From an uncultured Duganella sp. (GTDB taxonomy: Bacteria; Pseudomonadota; Gammaproteobacteria; Burkholderiales; Burkholderiaceae), in NCBI GenBank assembly GCA_946482635.1, contig CAMLSG010000006.1:1-58157 (forward strand): DNA of 58,157 nucleotides. Direction: 5' to 3'. The notes below the pieces were generated by a model. That model was not told the DNA's origin. It did no database searches and saw nothing but the letters and a program-made list of their open reading frames with translations. Shown in pieces: positions 1 to 8,774 of the stretch. Each line of letters begins with the position of its first letter. Position 1 is the first letter of the stretch. The translations under genes and the position numbers were made by a program.

Positions 1-71
1 AGGGGACGTAACCCTTTTTTCCACGGCTTTTTTCGTCTCCGGCGAATTAAAAAGGGGTACGTCCCCTTTTT
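1..71. repeat. Hairpin repeat element, about 71 bp
   Basis: The element begins with AGGGGACGTAACCCTTTTTT and ends at 49-71 with a hairpin of arms AAAAAGGGG and CCCCTTTTT around the loop TACGT. The two ends are inverted copies of each other apart from one base. The 23 bases at 49-71 recur exactly at 49124-49146. Each hairpin is followed by T residues, so it could also end transcription. I read it as a dispersed REP-like or MITE-like element; the window may cut its left side. The rest of 72-118 shows nothing I recognise. Confidence 0.65.
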
Positions 72-118
72 AATTTTGTTGCAACGCAACAATAGAGGTG
101 CGCTTCTAGTCGTGTCGT

Positions 119-158
119 TTGACTTTCGCCACATGGTGGATAATAGTACGAACGTTCG
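119..158 (+). promoter_or_regulatory. Candidate promoter and operator of the TetR/beta-oxidation cluster
   Basis: TTGACT at 119-124 resembles a -35 box, and the A/T-rich TAATAG at 141-146 (16-base spacer) is a weak -10. Immediately after it lies the perfect 10-bp palindrome CGAACGTTCG at 149-158, at the expected transcription start. A palindrome there, 60 bases before a TetR gene, suggests autoregulation. TetR regulators of fatty-acid breakdown in betaproteobacteria (FadP type) are known to bind palindromes in such places; assigning this site to that family is inference. Confidence 0.4.
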
Positions 159-219
159 CAAAACTTTTCACCAGTGGCCGATCTGTTAGAGCGAGAATAA
201 GGTTTTTCCTTCTATCTGG

Positions 220-858
220 ATGGGTCCAAAAGTGAGTGGCATTCTTGTAAATACACCAACGAAATTCATGCGCAAAGGCGAAATGACCCGTGCGGCCATC
301 CTGGATGTGGCCCTCGACCTGGCAAGCCGTGACGGCCTCGAAGGCCTCACGATTGGTTTGCTCGCCGACAAGATGAACATGAGCAAGTCCGGTGTGTTCG
401 CGCACTTTGGTTCGCGAGAAGATTTGCAGATTGAAGTCCTGAAGCTGTATCACCATCGCTTCGAGCAGGAAGTGTTTTACCCGGCGATGAAGGAGGCCCG
501 TGGCCTGCCTCGCCTGCGCGCCATGTTTGCCAACTGGATCAAACGTGTGAGCGTGGAAATCGCCTCGGGCTGCATCTATATCAGCGGCGCCGTCGAGTAT
601 GACGACCGCCCTGGCCCGATCCGCGAAGAGCTGCTGGCCATGGTCGGCGCGTGGCAGGCAGCCTTGCTGCGTTGCGTGCGCCAGGCCATCGACAACGGCG
701 ACCTGCGGGCCGATACCGATGCTTCCCAGCTTGTGTACGAGATGTACGGCCTGATATTGGCCCTGCACCACGAGGCGCGTTTCATGCGCACTCCTGGCAG
801 CGTGGACCGGGCAGGCACGGGCTTCAACCGACTGATCGAAAACTATCAACCATCCTAA
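220..858 (+). CDS. TetR-family regulator, probable repressor of the beta-oxidation genes
   Basis: The protein has 212 residues, a usual length for TetR. Residues about 22-70 form the DNA-binding helix-turn-helix, with the typical run LADKMNMSKSGVFAHFGSRE; the rest is the helical ligand and dimerisation domain. It is the first gene of a cluster of fatty-acid degradation genes, 53 bases before an acyl-CoA dehydrogenase. A fatty acyl-CoA is therefore the likely inducer, as for FadP or PsrA regulators. Neither ATG 220 nor ATG 268 has a good ribosome-binding site; 220 is kept because it gives the longer reading. The family is certain, the ligand is inferred. Confidence 0.85.
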   Translation: MGPKVSGILVNTPTKFMRKGEMTRAAILDVALDLASRDGLEGLTIGLLADKMNMSKSGVFAHFGSREDLQIEVLKLYHHRFEQEVFYPAMKEARGLPRLRAMFANWIKRVSVEIASGCIYISGAVEYDDRPGPIREELLAMVGAWQAALLRCVRQAIDNGDLRADTDASQLVYEMYGLILALHHEARFMRTPGSVDRAGTGFNRLIENYQPS

Positions 859-911
859 GGCTGCACGCCGCAGCCGAGCAAACATAAACTTTTAGCTATC
901 TGGAGAAAAAA

Positions 912-2702
912 ATGGGTCAATACGTCGCGCCAATCCGTGATATGCAGTTCGTCCTGCACGAGCTGCTGAAGGTGGAAGAGAAGCTGAAAGAGCTGCCTCC
1001 TCACGCCGAAACCGACGCGGACATCATCAACCAGGTGCTGGAAGAAGGCGCCAAGTTCACCTCTGAGGTGCTGTTCCCGCTGAACCACTCGGGCGACCGC
1101 GAAGGCTGCCACCACGATGCAGCTGCCAAGACCGTGACCACTCCAAAAGGCTTCAAGGAAGCCTACGCACAGTACGTTGAAGGCGGCTGGGCTGCGCTGG
1201 CTTGCGATCCAGAGTACGGCGGCCAGGGCCTGCCTATCGTCCTGAACAACTCGTTCTACGAGATGCTGAACTCCGCCAACCAGGCATGGACCATGTACCC
1301 AGGCCTGTCGCACGGCGCCTACGAGTGCCTGCTGGCGCACGGCACCCCGGAGCAAAAGTCCACCTACCTGCCTAAGCTGGTTTCCGGCGAGTGGACCGGC
1401 ACCATGTGCCTGACCGAGCCGCATTGCGGCACCGACCTGGGCATGCTGCGCTCGAAAGCCATCCCTAACGCCGACGGTTCCTGGAACATCACCGGCGCCA
1501 AGATCTTCATCTCGGCCGGCGAACACGATATGTCCGAAAACATCCTGCACCTGGTGCTGGCGCGCGTGCCGGACGCACCAGAAGGTTCGAAAGGCATCTC
1601 CCTGTTCCTGGTGCCGAAGTTCATCCCTAACGCCGACGGTTCGATCGGCGAGCGCAACCCGATCTTCTGCGGCGCGATCGAAGAGAAGATGGGCATCCAC
1701 GGCAACTCGACCTGCCAGATGAACCTGGACGGCGCCAAGGGCTGGATCATCGGCCAGCCGAACAAGGGCCTGAACGCGATGTTCGTGTTCATGAACGCCG
1801 CCCGCCTGGGCGTTGGCGTGCAATCCCTGGGCCTGACCGAAGTGGCTTACCAGAATGCGCTGGTGTACGCAAAAGACCGCCTGCAAATGCGCTCGCTGTC
1901 CGGCGTGAAGAATCCTGAAGGTCCTGCCGACCCGATCATCGTGCACCCTGACGTGCGCCGCATGCTGCTGACCGGCAAAGCCTACGCTGAAGGCGCGCGT
2001 GCTTTCGCTTCCTACGTGGCGCTGCAGATCGACCGCGAACTGCACCACCCTGACGAAGAAGTGCGCAAGGAAGCCGGCGACGAAGTTGCCCTGCTGACCC
2101 CGATCATCAAGGCCTTCATCACCGACAACGCATGGATCGCGACCTCCGACGCAATGCAGGTGTACGGCGGCCACGGCTACATCTCCGAGTGGGGCATGGA
2201 GCAGTACGTGCGCGACGCGCGTATCAACCTGATTTACGAAGGCACCAACACCGTGCAGTCGCTGGACCTGCTGGGTCGTAAGATCCTGATGGACAACGGC
2301 GCCAAGCTGCGCAAGTTCGGCGAGAAAGTGCGCGCCTTCGTGGAAGAAAACGGCACCGACGAAGCGATGTCCGAGTTCATCACCCCGCTGGGCGACCTGG
2401 GCGAGAAGCTGACCAAGCTGACCATGGAAATCGGCATGAAAGCCTTCCAGAACCAGGACGAAGTGGGCGCTGCCGCCGTGCCTTACCTGCGCGTGGCCGG
2501 TCACCTGGTGTACTCCTACTTCTTCGCACAAATGGCGAAGATCGCCCTGGAAAAAGAAGCGTCGGGCGACAAGTTCTACACCTCGAAGCTGGCAACCATC
2601 CGCTTCTACTTCGGCCGCCTCTACCCAGAAACCGCAACCCTGATCCGCCAGGCTCGTTCCGGCGCCGCCAACCTGATGGCCCTGGACGCTGACCTGTTCT
2701 GA
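912..2702 (+). CDS. Acyl-CoA dehydrogenase (FAD, long FadE-like type with extra C-terminal domain)
   Basis: At 596 residues this is the long acyl-CoA dehydrogenase type that carries an extra C-terminal domain, found in beta-oxidation operons of betaproteobacteria. It would oxidise fatty acyl-CoA to trans-2-enoyl-CoA using FAD and pass electrons to ETF. The family blocks MCLTEPHCGTDLG, ITGAKIFISAGEHD and QVYGGHGYISEWGMEQYVRD are all present. The catalytic glutamate is probably E443 in IYEGTN. An A-rich leader with TGGAGA precedes the ATG. It lies between the TetR gene and the hydroxyacyl-CoA dehydrogenase. Chain-length preference cannot be read from the sequence. Confidence 0.95.
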   Translation: MGQYVAPIRDMQFVLHELLKVEEKLKELPPHAETDADIINQVLEEGAKFTSEVLFPLNHSGDREGCHHDAAAKTVTTPKGFKEAYAQYVEGGWAALACDPEYGGQGLPIVLNNSFYEMLNSANQAWTMYPGLSHGAYECLLAHGTPEQKSTYLPKLVSGEWTGTMCLTEPHCGTDLGMLRSKAIPNADGSWNITGAKIFISAGEHDMSENILHLVLARVPDAPEGSKGISLFLVPKFIPNADGSIGERNPIFCGAIEEKMGIHGNSTCQMNLDGAKGWIIGQPNKGLNAMFVFMNAARLGVGVQSLGLTEVAYQNALVYAKDRLQMRSLSGVKNPEGPADPIIVHPDVRRMLLTGKAYAEGARAFASYVALQIDRELHHPDEEVRKEAGDEVALLTPIIKAFITDNAWIATSDAMQVYGGHGYISEWGMEQYVRDARINLIYEGTNTVQSLDLLGRKILMDNGAKLRKFGEKVRAFVEENGTDEAMSEFITPLGDLGEKLTKLTMEIGMKAFQNQDEVGAAAVPYLRVAGHLVYSYFFAQMAKIALEKEASGDKFYTSKLATIRFYFGRLYPETATLIRQARSGAANLMALDADLF

Positions 2703-2730
2703 AGTTGATGGCGCTGGCGGTTCGCGCGCC

Positions 2731-2783
2731 AAACCGGTAGGGCAGTGTCGGACCCATTGGGTCTGACACTGGTTTGCCGGTTT
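2731..2783. repeat. 53-bp hairpin repeat, copy 1
   Basis: Outer arms AAACCGG (2731-2737) and CCGGTTT (2777-2783) enclose an inner hairpin of 12-base arms, AGTGTCGGACCC and GGGTCTGACACT, with loop ATT and one G/T pair. A close relative with the same inner motif and the same trailing GGTTTRCCGGTTT lies at 7033-7085. Both copies sit between beta-oxidation genes. It looks like a REP-type element that could also stabilise or end transcripts. Confidence 0.65.
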
Positions 2784-2840
2784 TAGCGAAGAAAGCCAGC
2801 ACCCGAGCAAAGTAACAGATATACCTACTAAAGGATAAAT

Positions 2841-5237
2841 ATGAGCAACTTCAACGTGAAAAAAGTAGCGGTGCTGGGCGCCGGCGTGATGGGCGCGCAG
2901 ATCGCTGCCCACTGCGTCAACGCTAAAGTACCAGTCGTCCTGTTTGACTTGCCTGCCAAAGAAGGCAACAAGAACGGTATCGGCATCAAGGCCATCGAAG
3001 GCCTGAAAAAACTGTCCCCGGCTCCCTTCGGCGACAAGGCCGACGCGGAACTGGTGCAGATCGCCAACTACGAAGACAACCTGGACCTGCTGGCCGGCTG
3101 CGACCTGATCATCGAAGCGATCGCCGAGCGCATGGACTGGAAGCATGACCTGTACAAGAAGGTCGCTCCGCACATTTCGCAAAACGCGATCTTCGCCTCC
3201 AACACCTCCGGCCTGTCGATCAACAAGCTGGCCGAAGGCTTCGACGCCGACCTGAAGGCGCGCTTCTGCGGCGTGCACTTCTTCAACCCACCGCGCTACA
3301 TGCACCTGGTGGAACTGATCCCGACCACCGACACCAAGCCGGAAATCCTGGACCAGCTGGAAACCTTCATGACTTCCGTGCTGGGCAAGGGCGTGGTCCG
3401 CGCCAAGGACACCCCGAACTTCATCGCTAACCGCGTTGGCGTGTTCGGCATCCTGGCCATCATTCACGAAGCCGAGAAGTTCGGCCTGTCCGTCGACGTG
3501 GTCGACGACCTGACCGGTGCCAAGCTGGGCCGCGCCAAGTCCGGTACCTTCCGTACCGCCGACGTGGTCGGCCTGGACACCATGGGCCACGTGATCAAGA
3601 CCATGGAAGACAACCTGCCGAACGATCCGTTCGCAGCGCTGTACAAGACTCCTGCCGTGCTGTCCGGCCTGGTCGCCAAGGGCGCCCTGGGCCAGAAGTC
3701 CGGCGCCGGCTTCTACAAGAAGGTCGGCAAGGACATCATGCGCCTGGACGCAGCGACCGGTGAATACGTCGCCGGCGGCAAGAAGGCAGACGACATCATC
3801 GCCCGCATCCTGAAAGAAAAGGATCCGGTCAAGAAGATGAAGGCGCTGCGCGAATCGACCAACCCGCAAGGCCAGTTCCTGTGGGCGATCTTCCGCGACG
3901 CTTTCCACTACATCGCGATCCACCTGGAATCGATCGCCGACAACGCACGCGACATCGACTTCGCCATGCGCTGGGGCTTCGGCTGGAACGTCGGTCCGTT
4001 CGAAACCTGGCAAGCAGCCGGCTGGGGCCAGGTTGCACAGTGGGTCAAGGAAGACATCGAAGCCGGCAAGGCGCTGTGCAATGCACCGCTGCCAGCATGG
4101 GTCTTCGAAGGCAAAGTGGGCGAGCAGGGCGTGCATACCGCTGAAGGCTCGTTCTCGCCAGCGACCAAGTCCTACACCCCGCGTTCCGAACTGGCTGTGT
4201 ACAAGCGCCAGGAATTCCGCGCTCCGGTAGTTGGCGGCGGCGGTGCAGATCCCAAGACTGCCGGCGTGACCGTGCACGAAGACGAATCCGTGCGCCTGTG
4301 GCACACCGGCGACGACGTCCTGATCCTTTCGCTGAAGACCAAGATGCACGTGATCGGCAAAGGCGTGATCGGCGGCATTCAGCGCGGCCTGGCCGAAGCC
4401 GAGAAGAACTTCAAGGGCCTGGTGATCTGGAACACCGACGCAGCTGAAGGCGGCGCCTTCTCGGCCGGCGCCGACCTGCAGGAAGCCCTGCCAGCCTTCA
4501 TGGCCGGCGGCGCGAAAGCAGTCGACCCGATCATCAAGGAACTGCAAGACACCTTCATGTCGATGAAGTATTCCAACGTGCCAGTGGTGGCGGCTGTTGC
4601 CGGTATCGCCCTGGGCGGCGGCTGCGAAATGATGCTGCACGCATCCAAGCGCGTCGCTGCACTGGAATCGTACATCGGCCTGGTGGAAGTGGGCGTGGGC
4701 CTGATCCCTGGCGGCGGCGGCCTGAAGGAAGCGGCAGTACGCGCTGCCCGCGAAGCCAAAGGCAACGACATCCTGCAATTCCTGAAGACCGGCTTCACCA
4801 ACGCTGCAACCGCGAATGTTTCGAAGTCCGCGTTGGAAGCGAAGGCCATGGGCTACCTGAAGGAAGATGACATCATCGTGTTCAACGCCTACGAGCTGCT
4901 GCATGTGGCCAAGACCACTGCCCGTGCGATGGCTGACGCAGGCTACCGCGCTCCGATCCAGCGCCCAGTGCCAGTGACCGGCCGTTACGGCTGGGGCACC
5001 ATCCGCGGTCAGCTGGTCAACATGCGCGACGGCGGCTTCATCTCCGCCCACGACTACAAGCTGGGCGACATGATCGCCGAGATCGTGTCCGGTGGCGACA
5101 TCGACCAGGGCAGCGTAGTGAGCGAGCAGTGGCTGCTGGATATGGAACGCAAGGCCTTCCTGGAATTGCTGAACCATCCTAAGTCGCAAGAGCGCATCAT
5201 GGGCATGCTGCAGACCGGTAAGCCGGTACGCAACTAA
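2841..5237 (+). CDS. Bifunctional 3-hydroxyacyl-CoA dehydrogenase / enoyl-CoA hydratase
   Basis: This 798-residue fusion performs hydration of enoyl-CoA and NAD-dependent oxidation of 3-hydroxyacyl-CoA. The dehydrogenase comes first: GAGVMG at residues 13-18 binds NAD, and the HFFNPPRYMHLVELIP block is typical. The crotonase domain is C-terminal, with the oxyanion-hole regions FSAGADLQ (about 531-538) and IALGGGCEM (about 588-596), then GLIPGGGG (about 621). This order is the reverse of Escherichia coli FadB and matches the FadN-like class. It starts after the hairpin repeat at 2731, with AAAGGATAA upstream as ribosome-binding site. The thioesterase follows after 6 bases. Confidence 0.95.
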   Translation: MSNFNVKKVAVLGAGVMGAQIAAHCVNAKVPVVLFDLPAKEGNKNGIGIKAIEGLKKLSPAPFGDKADAELVQIANYEDNLDLLAGCDLIIEAIAERMDWKHDLYKKVAPHISQNAIFASNTSGLSINKLAEGFDADLKARFCGVHFFNPPRYMHLVELIPTTDTKPEILDQLETFMTSVLGKGVVRAKDTPNFIANRVGVFGILAIIHEAEKFGLSVDVVDDLTGAKLGRAKSGTFRTADVVGLDTMGHVIKTMEDNLPNDPFAALYKTPAVLSGLVAKGALGQKSGAGFYKKVGKDIMRLDAATGEYVAGGKKADDIIARILKEKDPVKKMKALRESTNPQGQFLWAIFRDAFHYIAIHLESIADNARDIDFAMRWGFGWNVGPFETWQAAGWGQVAQWVKEDIEAGKALCNAPLPAWVFEGKVGEQGVHTAEGSFSPATKSYTPRSELAVYKRQEFRAPVVGGGGADPKTAGVTVHEDESVRLWHTGDDVLILSLKTKMHVIGKGVIGGIQRGLAEAEKNFKGLVIWNTDAAEGGAFSAGADLQEALPAFMAGGAKAVDPIIKELQDTFMSMKYSNVPVVAAVAGIALGGGCEMMLHASKRVAALESYIGLVEVGVGLIPGGGGLKEAAVRAAREAKGNDILQFLKTGFTNAATANVSKSALEAKAMGYLKEDDIIVFNAYELLHVAKTTARAMADAGYRAPIQRPVPVTGRYGWGTIRGQLVNMRDGGFISAHDYKLGDMIAEIVSGGDIDQGSVVSEQWLLDMERKAFLELLNHPKSQERIMGMLQTGKPVRN

Positions 5238-5243
5238 GAGCAA

Positions 5244-5741
5244 ATGTCCATCCTGTCGCTGGCCTTCAAAATCCTGTTGCGAGTGAAACCAAGCATGGTC
5301 TATGAGCAAATCAAGAAGCACATGACGGAATCGCTGCCGTTCGTGCGCCTGCTCGGCATCCGCATCGACAGCATCGGCCCGGGAACGGCCGAAGTGTCGA
5401 TGCCGGACGACGGCAAGCTGCACAACCACCTCGGCACGCCGCATGCGGGCGCGTTGTTTACGCTGGCCGAAACGGCGTCCGGCGCAGCCATGGCAGGCGG
5501 CTTCGCCGACCTGATCATGGACATGCGCCCGGTCGCCAAGGAGTCGCGCATCCAGTACCAGAAAGTTGCCAAGGGCGCGACGCGCGCCTCCGGCAAGGTG
5601 CCGGGCGACCTGGCCGCGATCCGCGCCCAGCTCAAGGATGAAGGAAAAGTAGCGTTCCCGGTCAACGTCGACATCTTCGACGAACACGGCACGCTGGCAG
5701 CACAAGTACAGGTGGACTGGTACCTCTCCGCCAAACGCTAA
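5244..5741 (+). CDS. Hotdog-fold thioesterase, PaaI/DUF4442-like
   Basis: The protein has 165 residues and a hotdog fold, recognised from LHNHLGTPHAGALFTLAETASG, the usual PaaI-type segment around the long helix. It probably hydrolyses acyl-CoA thioesters and could release stalled or branched intermediates of beta-oxidation. It begins 6 bases after the dehydrogenase/hydratase and ends 26 bases before the thiolase, so it is almost surely co-transcribed. The acyl specificity is unknown. Confidence 0.85.
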   Translation: MSILSLAFKILLRVKPSMVYEQIKKHMTESLPFVRLLGIRIDSIGPGTAEVSMPDDGKLHNHLGTPHAGALFTLAETASGAAMAGGFADLIMDMRPVAKESRIQYQKVAKGATRASGKVPGDLAAIRAQLKDEGKVAFPVNVDIFDEHGTLAAQVQVDWYLSAKR

Positions 5742-5767
5742 CGAACACAGATACTGGAAAGCTTAAA

Positions 5768-6964
5768 ATGAGCAAACAACTGCAAGACGCATACATCGTC
5801 GCCGCGACCCGCACCCCGATCGGTAAAGCACCGCGCGGCATGTTCAGCAAGACCCGCCCGGACGACCTGCTGGTCGCCGCCATCAAGGGCGCCATGGCTG
5901 CCGTGCCTAACCTGGATCCTGCACTGATCGTTGACGCGATCGTCGGCTGCTCCTTCCCGGAAGCGGAACAGGGTTTCAACATCGCCCGTAACTCCGTGGT
6001 GCTGGCAGGCCTGCCGAACACCGTGGGCGGCGTGACCATCAACCGTTACTGCGCATCGGGCATCACCGCCCTGGCCATGGCTGCCGACCGCATCCGCGTT
6101 GGCGAAGCCGACGTGATGATCGCCGGCGGCGTGGAATCGATGTCCATGGTGCCGATGATGGGCCACCACCCATCGATCAACATGGACACCTTCAAGGACG
6201 AGAACGTGGGCCTGGCCTACGGCATGGGCCTGACCGCCGAGAAAGTGGCGCAGCAGTGGAAGATCTCCCGCGAAGACCAGGACGCCTTCGGCCTGGAATC
6301 GCACCGCAAGGCGATCGCCGCCCAGCAAGCCGGCTTCTTCAAGGACGAGACCACCCCGGTCGAAATCATCACCCGCACCCCTGACCTGCGCACCGGCGAG
6401 ATCAAGGTTGGCAAGCGTACCGTGGATACCGACGAAGGCGCCCGCGCCGACGCTTCCCTGGAAGGCATGGCCAAGCTGAAGCCAGTGTTCGCCGCCAAGG
6501 GCACCGTGACCGCTGCGACTTCCTCGCAGATGTCCGACGGCGCCGGCGCGCTGATCGTGGTGTCCGAAAAGATCCTGAAAGAACACAACCTGACCCCGCT
6601 GGCCAAGTTCTCGTCGTTCGCCGTACGCGGCGTGCCACCGGAAATCATGGGCATCGGTCCTAAGGTCGCCATCCCGGCCGCTTGCGCTGCCGCCGGCATC
6701 ACCCAGGACCAACTGGACTGGATCGAGCTGAACGAAGCGTTCGCTGCCCAGGCCCTGGCCGTGATCCGCGACCTGAACCTGGACACCAGCAAAGTGAACC
6801 CGATGGGCGGCGCAATCGCCCTGGGCCACCCGCTGGGCGCAACCGGCGCGATCCGCGCTGCGACCGTGGTGCACGCACTGCGCCGCAACCAGCTGAAGTA
6901 CGGCATGGTCACCATGTGCGTCGGCGCCGGCATGGGCGCGGCAGGCATCATCGAGCGCGTATAA
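5768..6964 (+). CDS. Acetyl-CoA C-acyltransferase (beta-ketothiolase)
   Basis: This 398-residue thiolase would cleave 3-ketoacyl-CoA to acetyl-CoA and a shortened acyl-CoA, the last beta-oxidation step. The nucleophilic cysteine is C95 in NRYCASGIT, the active-site histidine H354 in GHPLGATG, and the second cysteine C384 in MCVGAGMG. Length and motifs match a complete enzyme. It is the last gene before a stem-loop terminator at 6990-7020. Its position directly after the fused hydratase/dehydrogenase suggests that the two form the working beta-oxidation complex. Confidence 0.95.
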   Translation: MSKQLQDAYIVAATRTPIGKAPRGMFSKTRPDDLLVAAIKGAMAAVPNLDPALIVDAIVGCSFPEAEQGFNIARNSVVLAGLPNTVGGVTINRYCASGITALAMAADRIRVGEADVMIAGGVESMSMVPMMGHHPSINMDTFKDENVGLAYGMGLTAEKVAQQWKISREDQDAFGLESHRKAIAAQQAGFFKDETTPVEIITRTPDLRTGEIKVGKRTVDTDEGARADASLEGMAKLKPVFAAKGTVTAATSSQMSDGAGALIVVSEKILKEHNLTPLAKFSSFAVRGVPPEIMGIGPKVAIPAACAAAGITQDQLDWIELNEAFAAQALAVIRDLNLDTSKVNPMGGAIALGHPLGATGAIRAATVVHALRRNQLKYGMVTMCVGAGMGAAGIIERV

Positions 6965-6989
6965 TCCGCGCAAGCAAGCGATAAGCAAC

Positions 6990-7020
6990 AGGGCGCTTCG
7001 GGAAACCAGGCGCCCTTTTT
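6990..7020 (+). terminator. Rho-independent terminator after the thiolase gene
   Basis: AGGGCGC (6990-6996) pairs with GCGCCCT (7010-7016), giving a 7-bp stem with a 13-base loop, followed by a run of T to 7020. It lies 26 bases past the thiolase stop and separates the main cluster from the enoyl-CoA hydratase. Confidence 0.75.
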
Positions 7021-7032
7021 CACATCCCCAGT

Positions 7033-7085
7033 CCGGTGAGCAGACAGTGTCTGACCCTGCGGGTCAGACACAGGTTTACCGGTTT
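7033..7085. repeat. Hairpin repeat, copy 2
   Basis: The inner hairpin at 7047-7071 has perfect 11-base arms GTGTCTGACCC and GGGTCAGACAC around the loop TGC. It is followed by AGGTTTACCGGTTT, matching the right side of the copy at 2731-2783. The left arm retains CCGGT. The element ends 18 bases before the enoyl-CoA hydratase start and so would lie in its 5' leader if transcription began upstream. Confidence 0.65.
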
Positions 7086-7103
7086 AAAAGGAGACAAACA
7101 ACA

Positions 7104-7880
7104 ATGGCCATCCTGACCAGCAAAGCCAACGGCATCCTCACCATCGAATTCGACCGCGTGGACCGCAAGAACGCGATCACCTCCGCCATGTACCAGACCA
7201 TGGCCGACACCATCAACGCCGCCGAGGGCGACGCCGAAGTACGCGCCATCCTGATCACCGGCAAGCCAGAGATTTTCACTGCCGGCAACGACCTGGTCGA
7301 CTTCGCAATGACCACCACCGCCAACGACGGCGTGGCATTCACTGACCGTCCCGTGATCCAGTTCATGAAAGCGCTGTTCAACAGCACCAAGCCGGTCGTG
7401 GCTGCCGTGAACGGCGCCGCCATCGGCATCGGCACTACCATGCTGATGCACTGTGACCTGGTGTACGCCGCCGACAACGCGAAATTCTCCGTGCCTTTCG
7501 CAGCACTGGGCCTGTGTCCGGAATTCGGTTCCAGCATGCTGCTGCCGGCCAACGGCGGCCACGCCCGCGCGGCTGAAAAGCTGATGCTGGGCGAACCGTT
7601 CAGCGCACAGGAAGCCTACGACATGGGCCTGATCTCCAAGCTGCTGCCGGCCGACCAGGTGCTGGCCCACGCGCAGGCGCAGGCCGCCAAGCTGGTCGCG
7701 CTGCCTGCCGAATCGATCCGCCAGACCAAGCGCCTGATGAAGGCCGGCCGCGAAGCGCTGAAAGCCCACATCGACGTGGAAAGCGCGCAGTTCGGGTCCA
7801 TGTTGACCGGCGCAGAAGCCAAGGAAGCCTTCACCGCCTTCTTCGAGAAACGCAAACCGGACTTCTCGAAGTTCGCCTGA
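7104..7880 (+). CDS. Enoyl-CoA hydratase/isomerase family protein
   Basis: The start is ATG 7104, behind the ribosome-binding site AAAGGAG; the frame is open further upstream only because it runs through the hairpin repeat. The 258-residue product is a single crotonase domain. ITGKPEIFTAGNDLVDF and AAVNGAAIGIGTTMLMHCDLVYA form the CoA and oxyanion-hole regions, and GLCPEFGSS carries the expected acidic residue. It probably hydrates or isomerises enoyl-CoA intermediates next to the main beta-oxidation genes. The terminator at 6990-7020 suggests partly separate expression. The CPBP protease follows after 7 bases. Confidence 0.9.
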   Translation: MAILTSKANGILTIEFDRVDRKNAITSAMYQTMADTINAAEGDAEVRAILITGKPEIFTAGNDLVDFAMTTTANDGVAFTDRPVIQFMKALFNSTKPVVAAVNGAAIGIGTTMLMHCDLVYAADNAKFSVPFAALGLCPEFGSSMLLPANGGHARAAEKLMLGEPFSAQEAYDMGLISKLLPADQVLAHAQAQAAKLVALPAESIRQTKRLMKAGREALKAHIDVESAQFGSMLTGAEAKEAFTAFFEKRKPDFSKFA

Positions 7881-7887
7881 TCGGCAA

Positions 7888-8757
7888 ATGCAGCTGATGT
7901 TCGCGCCTGCCTGGCTGCCCTTCGGCTTGCTGGGCCTATCGATTGCCAGCACCTCTCTGGTGGCCACGCATAGTGAGCGGCCGGCTGTCCTGCGCCACCT
8001 CTGGCTGGTCTTGCTCGGGCTGGCGACGGGCGCCGGCTTGGCGGCAGGGGTGCTGCGTCCCGCCGCGCCAGTCAGCATTGCCGCCTTACTGGCTTTCGCT
8101 TGGCTGGCCACCCGTCATGGCAAGACCGCTGTTCGGGCGTTGTTTACGATATTGGCGCTGGTGCTGGCACTTGCACTGGCAATGCACGCCGTTCCTGGAT
8201 ACGACAATCCCTTGTTGCTGAAAGATATCCGGCTAACACCCCAGTCGGCGCCCTACACCTTGTATGCGAATTTCGACAAGGGCGTGGTTGGGCTGGTGCT
8301 GCTGGCCTTCTTCTGCCGACGCGCCAAGTCCTGGAGGGATTTTGTCGTCGCATCGAAACCGCAAGCGCTTGTGTTTGCGGGCCTGCTATTCGGAGTGCTG
8401 GGCGCAGGCTGGGCAATTGGCTTCGTGCACCCGGATTTCAAGCTCTCGCCGTTCCTGCCGCTGTTCGCCGTCGTCAATCTGCTGTTTGTCTGCGTAGCGG
8501 AGGAAGCCTTCTTCCGTGGCGTGATCCAGGAACAGCTCGCACGTTTCGGCGATGCCTTGGCGGTCGCGGTATCCGCCCTGTTGTTTGGCGCTGCGCACCT
8601 CGGCGGCGGCTGGCAGTTTGGCATGCTCGCCAGCCTGGCCGGCCTGGGATACGCCTTGCTGTACTCGAGGACGCGGCGCATTGAAATTCCGATTGCTGCC
8701 CACTTCCTGTTCAACCTGGCGCATTTCGTCGCCTTCACGTATCCGCGCGCAGGCTGA
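7888..8757 (+). CDS. CPBP-family intramembrane metalloprotease
   Basis: The product has 289 residues with about eight hydrophobic segments. The family's EExxxR motif is present as E205-E206-A-F-F-R210, followed by the downstream histidine motifs GAAHLGG and AAHFLFN. Such proteins (Rce1/CAAX-like, Abi) are membrane-embedded proteases, often of unknown substrate in bacteria. It starts 7 bases after the enoyl-CoA hydratase, so it may be co-transcribed. It is convergent with the SDR gene. No bacteriocin or immunity gene is nearby, so a self-immunity role is not supported here. Confidence 0.85.
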   Translation: MQLMFAPAWLPFGLLGLSIASTSLVATHSERPAVLRHLWLVLLGLATGAGLAAGVLRPAAPVSIAALLAFAWLATRHGKTAVRALFTILALVLALALAMHAVPGYDNPLLLKDIRLTPQSAPYTLYANFDKGVVGLVLLAFFCRRAKSWRDFVVASKPQALVFAGLLFGVLGAGWAIGFVHPDFKLSPFLPLFAVVNLLFVCVAEEAFFRGVIQEQLARFGDALAVAVSALLFGAAHLGGGWQFGMLASLAGLGYALLYSRTRRIEIPIAAHFLFNLAHFVAFTYPRAG

Positions 8758-8774
8758 ATGCTGGCATGGTGGCG

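Noticed and set aside
855..5705. A 1616-codon open frame on the minus strand opposite the beta-oxidation genes
   Set aside because: The + strand genes have clear families and motifs. The long antisense frame results from their biased codon use (few codons giving stops on the other strand), and its translation is His/Gln/Val-rich with no recognisable domain.
7888..8757. CPBP protease as bacteriocin immunity protein
   Set aside because: No bacteriocin precursor, ABC exporter or quorum-sensing gene is nearby.
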